DNA of 6,519 nt from the NCBI GenBank assembly GCA_903905665.1, contig CAIVHJ010000219.1, positions 1-6,519 of the forward strand. Reading direction: 5' to 3'. The notes under the pieces are model-generated. The model saw only the letters and a program-made list of their open reading frames with translations, made no database searches and had not been told where the DNA came from. This DNA comes from an uncultured Phycisphaerales bacterium. GTDB lineage: Bacteria > Planctomycetota > Phycisphaerae > UBA1845 > CAIVHJ01. The position numbers were made by a program, and so were the translations under genes. Shown here piece after piece: positions 1 to 5,613 of this stretch (position 1 is its first letter; every line of letters starts with the position of its first letter).

Positions 1-64
1 CCCGCTCGCCCCGACCTTCCTTCTCAATCACGATTGGTATCAGAGAATTGTTGTACACCACCAT
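1..64 (-). CDS. clpP: Second ClpP protease subunit, 5' end only (cut by window edge)
   Basis: The first 21 codons of a gene on the minus strand that runs out of the window. The visible peptide begins MVVYNNSLIPIVIEKEG and continues RGER. This matches the well-known ClpP N-terminus (for example [23 protein letters not shown] in E. coli), which precedes the catalytic core. ClpP is the serine peptidase chamber that works with ClpX or ClpA ATPases in the cytoplasm. I chose the ATG at 62-64 because AGGAAG (72-77 on the plus strand as CTTCCT) lies 7 nt upstream. An in-frame ATG at 92-94 would add ten residues but lacks a spaced Shine-Dalgarno. The gene follows another clpP with a 66-bp gap, so the two are tandem paralogues. 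The catalytic residues are outside the window, so activity cannot be judged. Confidence 0.82.
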   Translation of the reverse strand, partial: MVVYNNSLIPIVIEKEGRGER

Positions 65-71
65 GCCGAAA

Positions 72-77
72 CTTCCT
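72..77 (-). promoter_or_regulatory. Shine-Dalgarno site of the second clpP
   Basis: AGGAAG on the minus strand, 7 nt before the ATG at 64. It decides the start codon between the two in-frame ATGs at 94 and 64. Confidence 0.55.
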
Positions 78-97
78 TGCTCGCGGAAACCCATCTT

Positions 98-131
98 CCA
101 TTCCGCAATCCGAAATTCCAAATCCGCAATC
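98..131 (-). repeat. Degenerate short repeat between the two clpP genes
   Basis: Read on the minus strand, GATTGCGGA occurs twice (131-123 and 110-102), 21 bp apart, separated by related TTTGGA and ATTTCGGA steps. The result is a low-complexity array of about 6-8 bp units, each ending in GGA. The array touches the stop codon of the upstream clpP and ends just before the second clpP leader. It is not coding. Its function is unknown; it resembles dispersed intergenic repeats more than a terminator, because it forms no clear hairpin. Confidence 0.6.
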
Positions 132-739
132 TACTTTGACGCCGTCAAAATCTCATCAATGACTCCGTATTCCTTCGCCTCCTGAACCGTCATATAGCGA
201 TCACGCTCGGTCTCATCCATGATCTTCTCGATCGCTTGTCCGGTGTGATGCGCCAGAATATTGGCCAGATTCTTTTTGTCCTTCAGGACTTCCTCCGCCT
301 GAATCCGAATGTCTTCCGCCTGACCCGTGATGCCGCCGTACGGTTGATGCATCATAACCTTGGCATTGGGCAAACCGTAACGCTTGCCGCGAGTACCCGC
401 CGCCAAAAGAATCGCCGCACCGCTGCACGCCTCACCGATCACATACGTCGCAATGTTGCAACCCAGAAAACGCATCGTGTCGTAAATCGCCAGCGTCTGA
501 CCCACCAGCCCCCCTGGGGAGTTGATGTACAAATTGATGTCCTGCTCCCGACGCAGCGACTGCAAATACAACAACCGCATGATTACCATGCTGGCGGTTC
601 GCTCGTTGATCGGACCCGCCAGAAAAATAATCCGGTTTTCCAGCAGCAGGTCCTCGATGGACATCTCACGGTATCGCTGCATGCCTCCCCCGCCGCCCGC
701 CTGCATCTGATTCAAAATCTCAATCACCTTTTCCGGCAT
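131..739 (-). CDS. clpP: ATP-dependent Clp protease proteolytic subunit ClpP (first paralogue)
   Basis: A serine peptidase subunit of 202 residues that should assemble into the barrel degrading proteins fed by a Clp ATPase in the cytoplasm. The complete catalytic triad is visible: Ser106 in GEACSGAAI, His131 in MMHQPYGG and Asp180 in TERDRYM. The 25 and 49 residue spacings equal those of E. coli ClpP. The SPGG motif (74-77), which supplies the oxyanion-hole glycine, is intact. The residues after the nucleophile are Ser-Gly-Ala-Ala rather than the commoner Ser-Met-Gly-Ala. The N-terminus has a glycine run (15-19) ahead of YREMSIEDLLLEN, where the conserved core starts; the first 20 or so residues may be a propeptide. 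The start is well supported: GAGGTGA lies 4 nt upstream (744-750). It sits 64 bp after tig, the classic neighbour, but the next gene is another clpP rather than clpX. Confidence 0.96.
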   Translation of the reverse strand: MPEKVIEILNQMQAGGGGGMQRYREMSIEDLLLENRIIFLAGPINERTASMVIMRLLYLQSLRREQDINLYINSPGGLVGQTLAIYDTMRFLGCNIATYVIGEACSGAAILLAAGTRGKRYGLPNAKVMMHQPYGGITGQAEDIRIQAEEVLKDKKNLANILAHHTGQAIEKIMDETERDRYMTVQEAKEYGVIDEILTASK

Positions 740-795
740 CGATTCACCTCAACCTCAAACGAGATGCATCCCAAACCGCCACAATACGAAATCCG

Positions 796-818
796 TCCCC
801 GGACTACTTCTTCGGGGA
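796..818 (-). other. Small inverted repeat over the tig stop codon
   Basis: TCCCCG and CGGGGA form a perfect 6-bp stem around an 11-nt loop that contains the tig stop codon. No T-run follows on the minus strand, so it is not an intrinsic terminator. It could slow 3' decay or ribosomes, or be chance. Confidence 0.25.
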
Positions 819-2279
819 TGGTTTGGAGGATTCCGTCATTTTCGCCTTTTCAATGATCCGATCGACGATCTTTTCATCACGAACAAACACATACAACGAC
901 GCGATGGTTTTGGTCCGAATCAGATCATCCCGTACCCGATCGAACCGCCGATTCTGTCGCTGGGCGATTCCCGCGATGTAACCGTTGATTTCATCCTCGC
1001 TGACCTCAATCTTCCATTGCTCGGCAATCTTCTCGAAGACGAATTGCAGCTTCAAGTCCCCCACCGCATCGGTTTGGGCCCCGGCGCGAATTTCGTCCAG
1101 ATGCTTCACGATTTCGGACTCCGGAATTCCTCGCTGAGACATTTCGAGCATCCGCCGCGACGCGATTCGATCCGCCTGACGCTGCGATAAATTCTCCGGC
1201 AAATCCACCGCCGTCTGCCCAATCAGGTATTTGGACACCTGATCCTTCAGACCGCGCTTGACTTCTTCGCTCCGGCGCGACTCCAGATCCATCCGAAGCC
1301 ACTTCTCCAACTCCGGCTGCGACGAGAAACCAAGCGTCTTGAGAAACGCTTCGTCCACTTCCGGCAACCGCAAACGTTTGATCTCCTGAACCTGAAACTC
1401 CACGGCGGCACCCTGGGATCGAACCGCTTCATTGGTGTAATCATCGGGAATCGTTATTGAAAACGATTTCTTGTCCCCAGTCCGCGCGCCGTGGACGACC
1501 TTCCCGAAATCCTCCATCACGATGCCCGAATAACGCGTCGGACGGGCCGCCAACTGACAGTTTTCCTCCTCCAGCAAGACCTCATTACCGACTGTGATTT
1601 TCAGCGAACCGCTAACCAGATCATCGTCCTGAACCGGTTCACCGGGAACCGGCTCGAAATGTCCTCGCATCATTCGCAGGCGGTCGAGATATTGTCGAAC
1701 ATCCTCGTCGGATACCACGATGTTCGGCGGATCGAGCGAAACCTCCTCCAGTGCGGGAAGTTCGAATTCCGGACGCACTTCGATTTCGCAACTGTAGGTA
1801 AAATCCCCGTCCGGGGAAATCACCACGCAATCAAAAGCCTCTTCCACTGAAACCAGTTTCTCAGCGGCATCCGCCTCCGCCTCCGCTTTCTTGTCTTTTA
1901 CCCAGATCAACGGATCCCCGATGGCTTTGATGCTCTCCTTTTCGACGGCGGCCAGATAACTGCTGCTCAGCAGCTGCGAAGACAACTGAAGATTCACATC
2001 CGGCCCGAATCGCTTCTCGATCAATCGCATCGGCGCGCGACCTCGGCGAAAACCCGGAACCACCGAATCCTTTTTGATCTCGTTGAACTGCTCGCTGCGC
2101 CGCTCGGCGATCGTTTCTTTCGGAACCGTGATCGTCAGCTTTTTCCGGAGGGTGCCCACCTCTTCGATCTGAACGCGAACCGCCTCTTTCAGCCGGGCCA
2201 TCTCCTTTTGCTCGTCGGTCATCTCTTCCGACGACGGCGCCTGTTCCTCATCTTTCAATGCCACTTCCTCATCAGTCAT
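804..2279 (-). CDS. tig: Trigger factor, long form with acidic N-terminal extension
   Basis: A ribosome-associated chaperone of 491 residues that meets nascent chains at the exit tunnel. The ribosome-docking signature GFRRGRAP is at residues 76-83, in the N-terminal domain. A PPIase (FKBP-like) domain follows, with VVHGARTGDKKSFSITIP near 261-278, ending at LPEVDEAFLKTLGF (305-318). The remainder is the helical substrate-binding domain. The protein is longer than E. coli TF (432). About 33 extra residues, rich in Glu and Asp, precede the docking domain, and an insert rich in Ala, Glu and Lys sits around 128-145. I chose the ATG at 2277-2279 because AGGAG lies 7 nt upstream; an upstream in-frame ATG (2309) falls inside the repeat array. 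A TATAAA at 2365-2370 resembles a -10 box but has no good -35, so transcription from fba seems more likely. clpP follows. Confidence 0.95.
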   Translation of the reverse strand: MTDEEVALKDEEQAPSSEEMTDEQKEMARLKEAVRVQIEEVGTLRKKLTITVPKETIAERRSEQFNEIKKDSVVPGFRRGRAPMRLIEKRFGPDVNLQLSSQLLSSSYLAAVEKESIKAIGDPLIWVKDKKAEAEADAAEKLVSVEEAFDCVVISPDGDFTYSCEIEVRPEFELPALEEVSLDPPNIVVSDEDVRQYLDRLRMMRGHFEPVPGEPVQDDDLVSGSLKITVGNEVLLEEENCQLAARPTRYSGIVMEDFGKVVHGARTGDKKSFSITIPDDYTNEAVRSQGAAVEFQVQEIKRLRLPEVDEAFLKTLGFSSQPELEKWLRMDLESRRSEEVKRGLKDQVSKYLIGQTAVDLPENLSQRQADRIASRRMLEMSQRGIPESEIVKHLDEIRAGAQTDAVGDLKLQFVFEKIAEQWKIEVSEDEINGYIAGIAQRQNRRFDRVRDDLIRTKTIASLYVFVRDEKIVDRIIEKAKMTESSKPSPKK

Positions 2280-2351
2280 TCCACAACTCCTGAACCTGGC
2301 AACTCCCAAACTCTTGAACTCTTCAACTCCTGAACTCCTAAACTCTTAAAC
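2280..2351 (-). repeat. Nine-copy 8-bp degenerate array abutting the tig start codon
   Basis: Read on the minus strand, this is nine consecutive 8-bp units, all beginning with GTT, with consensus GTTYARGA. Examples are GTTTAAGA (2351-2344), GTTTAGGA (2343-2336), GTTCAGGA (2335-2328 and 2295-2288) and GTTGAAGA (2327-2320). The last unit, GTTGTGGA, ends exactly at the tig ATG. The array fills nearly the whole gap between fba and tig. It has stop codons and is not coding. Junctions between units recreate AGGAG or AAGAG cores. Confidence 0.85.
2287..2291 (-). promoter_or_regulatory. Shine-Dalgarno site of tig, made by a repeat junction
   Basis: AGGAG on the minus strand (CTCCT on plus), 7 nt before the tig ATG. 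It is formed where GTTCAGGA meets GTTGTGGA, so the repeat array itself supplies the ribosome binding site. Confidence 0.65.
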
Positions 2352-2365
2352 CCCTGAGCTTCTTT

Positions 2366-3352
2366 TTATATTTTGATTTTCGATGCCCAACCCGCCTGAC
2401 CAAACGCGATCATGCGCGCCTTGCAGACTTCCTTCATCGCGTCTCGCGCCGGTCCCATATACTTGCGAGGATCGAATTCTTCCTTCTTCGTCGCAAAAAT
2501 TTTGCGAATCGCACCCGTGATCGCCAAACGATTGTCCGTATCCACGTTGATCTTGCGAACACCGTGCCGAATCCCTCGCTGAATCTCCTCGATCGGCACT
2601 CCGTAGGTCTCGGAGAACGATCCGCCGTACTCGCGAATGATCGCCAACAACTCCTGAGGCACACTCGAAGAACCGTGCATCACCATGTGCGTATTCGGCA
2701 ACCGCCGATGAATCTCCTCGATCACCGACATGACCAGCACGTCACCGGTCGGTTTGTGTTTGAACTTGTATGCGCCGTGGCTCGTCCCGATCGCAACTGC
2801 GAGCGCATCCACGCCCGTCTGTGCGACGAACTCTGCCGCCTGCGACGGATCGGTCAAATGCTTTCGGGCCTCGTCGGCCGAAAAACCGGCTCCGTGACCG
2901 TCTTCGATCCCGCCCAAACATCCCAATTCCCCTTCGACCGTCACTCCCATCGCATGCGCCACTTCCACCACATGTTTGGTCGCTTTCACGTTGTAATCAA
3001 ACGTGGAGGGTGTTTTGCCGTCCTCCATCAGCGATCCATCCATCATTACCGACGTGAATCCCTGACGAATGGCGCTGAAGCACGTTTCGGGGGAATTTCC
3101 GTGGTCCAGATGCATCACCACCGGAATCCTCGGATGCAATTCCGCAGCCGCCAACATCAAATGGCGCAGATACGCATCCTGCGAATACTCCCGCGCCCCG
3201 CGGGAAGCCTGAATAATAACCGGCGAATCCGTCTCCTCGGCAGCCGCCATGATCGCCTGAATCTGCTCCATGTTGTTGACGTTCAATGCCGCCAATCCAT
3301 AGTTGTGTTCCGCCGCATGATCCAGCAATTTACGCATCGGTACGAGGGCCAT
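2366..3352 (-). CDS. fba: Fructose-bisphosphate aldolase, class II, Calvin-cycle subtype
   Basis: A zinc-dependent aldolase of 328 residues that splits or makes fructose 1,6-bisphosphate from dihydroxyacetone phosphate and glyceraldehyde 3-phosphate in the cytoplasm (glycolysis, gluconeogenesis or the Calvin cycle). HLDHG at 81-85 gives the catalytic Asp83 and metal ligand His84. The further metal ligands are His192 (TSHG) and His226 (MHGSS). NVDTD at 269-273 is the substrate-binding motif. The opening VPMRKLLDHAAE and the loop GCLGGIEDGHGAG (144-156) are typical of the subtype called CbbA or Fba in autotrophs, but it is also common in bacteria without a Calvin cycle, and no RuBisCO or PRK is visible here. 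I chose the ATG at 3350-3352 because GGGAGG (3360-3365) is 7 nt upstream; the 33-residue upstream extension does not resemble the family. It heads the minus-strand cluster, divergent from the TerC gene. Confidence 0.95.
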   Translation of the reverse strand: MALVPMRKLLDHAAEHNYGLAALNVNNMEQIQAIMAAAEETDSPVIIQASRGAREYSQDAYLRHLMLAAAELHPRIPVVMHLDHGNSPETCFSAIRQGFTSVMMDGSLMEDGKTPSTFDYNVKATKHVVEVAHAMGVTVEGELGCLGGIEDGHGAGFSADEARKHLTDPSQAAEFVAQTGVDALAVAIGTSHGAYKFKHKPTGDVLVMSVIEEIHRRLPNTHMVMHGSSSVPQELLAIIREYGGSFSETYGVPIEEIQRGIRHGVRKINVDTDNRLAITGAIRKIFATKKEEFDPRKYMGPARDAMKEVCKARMIAFGQAGWASKIKI

Positions 3353-3359
3353 AAGGCAA

Positions 3360-3365
3360 CCTCCC
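3360..3365 (-). promoter_or_regulatory. Strong Shine-Dalgarno site of fba
   Basis: GGGAGG on the minus strand, 7 nt from the ATG at 3352. It fixes the start against a longer in-frame frame that begins at 3451. Confidence 0.8.
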
Positions 3366-3383
3366 TTCTGATAAACCGCGCTC

Positions 3384-3412
3384 AATATAGCAGGTCCGCC
3401 CAAACCCGTCCA
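3384..3412 (-). promoter_or_regulatory. Candidate sigma70-type promoter for fba
   Basis: On the minus strand, TGGACG (3412-3407) as -35 and TATATT (3389-3384) as -10, 17 bp apart. They match the consensus boxes 4/6 and 5/6. Transcription would start near 3377, about 25 nt before the fba ATG, which leaves room for the strong Shine-Dalgarno. Confidence 0.5.
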
Positions 3413-3469
3413 TCGACCCGTCTTCTGTGCACAAACATTACCCTCTACCACGACCCGCCGACCACTTTT

Positions 3470-3497
3470 TTGACGGTAAAGCGCATTCTGTTATGAT
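3470..3497 (+). promoter_or_regulatory. Strong sigma70-type promoter for the TerC/Alx gene
   Basis: TTGACG (3470-3475) and TATGAT (3492-3497), 16 bp apart, each one base from consensus. The predicted start near 3504 leaves a leader of about 74 nt before the ATG at 3578. Confidence 0.7.
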
Positions 3498-3526
3498 GCA
3501 TTATCTTCTGAGCTTGCTCGAAATTT

Positions 3527-3546
3527 CCGGCGCATATATTCGCCGG
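3527..3546 (+). other. Hairpin in the TerC/Alx leader
   Basis: CCGGCG and CGCCGG are a perfect 6-bp inverted repeat around an 8-nt AT-rich loop (catatatt). It falls inside the predicted mRNA leader. A T-rich stretch (GTTATTTT) follows about 7 nt later, too far for an ordinary terminator. It may stabilise or control the leader, or be an operator in DNA. The leader is too short for, and lacks the conserved GGGGAGUA of, the manganese yybP-ykoY riboswitch often found before this family. Confidence 0.4.
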
Positions 3547-3577
3547 CGCGATGTTATTTTGGAGTTCATGCCCCACC

Positions 3578-4567
3578 ATGACCGTCTGGGTTTGGGTTGG
3601 TTTTATCCTTCTGGTTCTCGCCCTGTTGGCGCTCGATTTGTGCGTCTTAAATCGCAAGGTCCACCCGATCAGCACGCGCCAAGCACTCGGCTGGACCGCT
3701 TTCTGGGTCTCGCTCTCCCTGATCTTCAATGCCTGCATCTACTTCCTCTTCGAGCATCGCCTGTGGGGAATCGGAACCGGCATCGGCCCTTCGCTCACTG
3801 GTTATCAGGCCATGATGCAGGCCCTGACGGGTTACATCATCGAATGGTCCCTCAGCTGCGACAACCTGTTTGTTTTTGCCGTCATTTTCAGTTATTTCCA
3901 GATCCCCATGCAGTACCAGCATCGCGTGTTGTTTTGGGGTATCCTCGGAGCGCTAATCCTTCGGGGAATCATGATCTTCGTCGGAGCCACCCTGATCAGT
4001 CGATTCGACTGGATTCTCTATGTCTTCGGATTGCTACTGATCGCCACCGCCCTTCGGCTTCTGTTTCTCAAAGAAAAGCAGATCGAACCCGAAAAAAACC
4101 CCCTCGTCAGACTCGCCCGGAAGTTTGCTCCGGTCAGCCCCCACTATGACGGCGTCCGGTTTTTCACACGATTCAACGGACGACTCATGATCACACCCAT
4201 GTTCCTCGTCCTTCTGGTCATCGAGAGCACCGATGTCCTTTTTGCCGTGGATTCGATTCCGGCGGTCTTCGCCGTCACACGCAATCCGTTTATCGTCTTC
4301 ACCTCTAACGTGTTCGCCATCATGGGACTGCGATCGTTGTACTTCGTACTCGCCAATATGATGTCTCAGTTCCGATACCTCAAAACCAGCGTGATCGTTC
4401 TCCTGCTTTTTGTCGGGTCCAAAATGCTCCTCGAACCGTTTTGCCCTATCTCCACGGCTTCCTCTTTGGCCATCGTTTGCTTCATCCTTCTCACCGGAAT
4501 CCTCCTTTCGATCTGGAAACCGGGGAATCGGATATCGGCGGAATCGTCCCGCAAGAACCTTCAGTAA
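3578..4567 (+). CDS. alx: TerC/Alx family integral membrane protein
   Basis: A multi-pass inner-membrane protein of 329 residues. The family (Alx, TerC, YgjT) is linked to manganese export or homeostasis, alkaline pH response and metal loading of secreted enzymes. The first membrane segment is at about 4-24, ending in a conserved Asp20. The family's acidic membrane motifs are present: EWSLSCDNLF at 89-98 (Glu89, Asp95) and ESTDVLFAVDSIPAVFAVT at 216-234 (Glu216, Asp219, Asp225). SRFDWILYVFG (141-151) and NPFIVFTSNVFAIMGLRSLYF (near 236-256) closely resemble E. coli Alx. I count roughly seven to nine hydrophobic segments. The ATG at 3578 is preferred because the protein then starts like its relatives, although GGAG (3561-3564) is 13 nt away, somewhat far; the ATG at 3551 would add nine residues and has no Shine-Dalgarno. 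It is monocistronic as far as visible. Substrate cannot be told from sequence. Confidence 0.93.
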   Translation: MTVWVWVGFILLVLALLALDLCVLNRKVHPISTRQALGWTAFWVSLSLIFNACIYFLFEHRLWGIGTGIGPSLTGYQAMMQALTGYIIEWSLSCDNLFVFAVIFSYFQIPMQYQHRVLFWGILGALILRGIMIFVGATLISRFDWILYVFGLLLIATALRLLFLKEKQIEPEKNPLVRLARKFAPVSPHYDGVRFFTRFNGRLMITPMFLVLLVIESTDVLFAVDSIPAVFAVTRNPFIVFTSNVFAIMGLRSLYFVLANMMSQFRYLKTSVIVLLLFVGSKMLLEPFCPISTASSLAIVCFILLTGILLSIWKPGNRISAESSRKNLQ

Positions 4568-4635
4568 TGTGAACTTCCTGTCGATCCCGTCGAAACAAAT
4601 ATGTCAGATTTCATCCGAAAAATCGTGGTCTGATG

Positions 4636-4665
4636 TTGACAAAAATTCAACTGTGGTTTTATCAT
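4636..4665 (+). promoter_or_regulatory. Strong sigma70-type promoter for the basic protein gene
   Basis: TTGACA (4636-4641, perfect -35) and TATCAT (4660-4665, 5/6), 18 bp apart. Transcription would start near 4672, giving a leader of about 83 nt before the ATG at 4755. It separates this gene from the TerC gene upstream. Confidence 0.65.
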
Positions 4666-4754
4666 AGGTACTGGGAACTGTGGGGATCAGTCTATCTTAC
4701 CCATTGTTGCTGCAAGCCGTTTTGAGTAAATGACTTACGCACGAGAGCGGGTTT

Positions 4755-5453
4755 ATGACCAAAAAGAAACCTTCCGGAAAAACCGATGATGCTCCGGCAG
4801 CAGCTACTCCGCCGGCGCCTGGTAGCCAATCCCACGAAGGTGCTTTTCAAAATCGCGGAGCCTCCGCAAAGGAACCCCCTCCTTTCAAGTGGAAGCTGGT
4901 CACGCATTCCGACGGCTACAATGTCATCCTCCGCCAGACCATCGAACGCAAGGATGCCGAAGAAGCTCTCATCAACTACAAAAACCAGGGGTACTACGCC
5001 GATCTAAGAATTTACCCCGTCAATACGATGATCCCGCAACCCAAATGGGAGGAAATGAAGCGCAGGGAGCAAATCGAGTCCCAGCGGCGCGCCAAAGTGG
5101 AAGCACGCGAAGCCGAGCAAATCCGAAAACAAAAAGAACGGGAAAAGACGAAACTCCTCGCCTTCAAGCAAAAACTCGCCGCGCAGAAGCTTCGCCTGCG
5201 AGAACGCGCCCGCCTGCAAAAAGAACGCGATCGAATCCATCGGCAGAAGGAACGCGAACGACTTCACGCCAAAAAGGAAAAAGAACGCGACCACAAAAAG
5301 GCGATCGCCCTGAAGATCGAACTCCGCAAGCAAAAACAGGCCGCGAAAAAGAAAAACCTCGCCGCAAAAAGACTGGCCGCAAAAAAAACGCGAAAGAAAA
5401 TCTCCCCTAAACCCAAAAAGAAAAAAAACACCCCGCGTAAAAAAAAGAGGTAG
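4755..5453 (+). CDS. Hypothetical very basic coiled-coil protein with Lys/Arg tail
   Basis: I do not recognise this gene. It encodes 232 residues with no signal peptide or membrane segment, so it is probably cytoplasmic. Residues 1-43 are polar, rich in Ala, Pro and Ser. Residues 44-90 look like a small folded domain (FKWKLVTHSDGYNVILRQTI, then DAEEALINYKNQGYYADLRIYPV): a strand-helix-strand pattern that vaguely recalls SPOR-like domains, but this is only a resemblance. Residues 98-190 are a highly charged helical rod of Lys, Arg, Glu and Gln. Residues 191-232 hold 23 Lys or Arg and no acidic residue, with AAKKK and AAKR steps like histone H1 tails. That suggests nucleic acid or ribosome binding, as inference. 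The Shine-Dalgarno is weak (GAGAG, 4743-4747, 7 nt spacing). Three runs of eight A lie in the last 75 bases. It has its own promoter. Confidence 0.78.
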   Translation: MTKKKPSGKTDDAPAAATPPAPGSQSHEGAFQNRGASAKEPPPFKWKLVTHSDGYNVILRQTIERKDAEEALINYKNQGYYADLRIYPVNTMIPQPKWEEMKRREQIESQRRAKVEAREAEQIRKQKEREKTKLLAFKQKLAAQKLRLRERARLQKERDRIHRQKERERLHAKKEKERDHKKAIALKIELRKQKQAAKKKNLAAKRLAAKKTRKKISPKPKKKKNTPRKKKR

Positions 5454-5561
5454 GACTTCCTCTCCCGCTTTGCGGTCCACAGATTTAACAAAATTCACGG
5501 GTATCGCAGTTCCTCACGGCGCGGATTCATATCATCATCCGAGAATCAATACGAAATCAAG

Positions 5562-5582
5562 GGATTGACGGATCGGATTGAC
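5562..5582 (+). repeat. 13-bp-spaced direct repeat before surE
   Basis: GGATTGAC occurs at 5562-5569 and 5575-5582. The second copy contains most of the surE -35 box (TTGACT). A pair of half-sites overlapping a -35 box could be a regulator site, or the first copy may be a decayed duplicate. The gap 5454-5577 otherwise holds only a small CCGC-TTT-GCGG hairpin (5465-5475) without a T-run. Confidence 0.35.
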
Positions 5583-5605
5583 TTGGGCGTGCAACGCTCT
5601 ACAAT
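5578..5605 (+). promoter_or_regulatory. Strong sigma70-type promoter for surE, placed for a leaderless mRNA
   Basis: TTGACT (5578-5583) and TACAAT (5600-5605), 16 bp apart, each 5/6 of consensus. Transcription starting about 7 nt after the -10 would begin near 5612, two bases before the surE ATG at 5614. Confidence 0.65.
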
Positions 5606-5613
5606 CGGGTTGT

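Noticed and set aside
236..856. Open frame of 206 codons on the plus strand opposite clpP and the end of tig
   Set aside because: It mirrors clpP codons, has no Shine-Dalgarno and no recognisable domain.
2564..3496. Long open frame of 310 codons on the plus strand opposite fba
   Set aside because: It is antisense to a clear aldolase, reads as Arg/His-rich sequence without family features, and overlaps the divergent promoter region. It reflects codon bias of fba.
3498..3577. yybP-ykoY manganese riboswitch before the TerC/Alx gene
   Set aside because: The expected GGGGAGUA and later conserved loop are absent, and the predicted leader is too short.
5465..5475. Intrinsic terminator after the basic protein gene
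   Set aside because: The CCGC-TTT-GCGG stem is only 4 bp and no T-run follows.
5004..5498. Phe/Leu-rich open frame on the minus strand opposite the basic protein gene
   Set aside because: The apparent hydrophobic protein is just AAA and AAG lysine codons read backwards as TTT and CTT. It has no start signal.
5578..5613. TTG start adding 12 residues to SurE
   Set aside because: The TTG is the start of the -35 box, and the added residues do not resemble SurE, whose family starts MKILLTNDDG.
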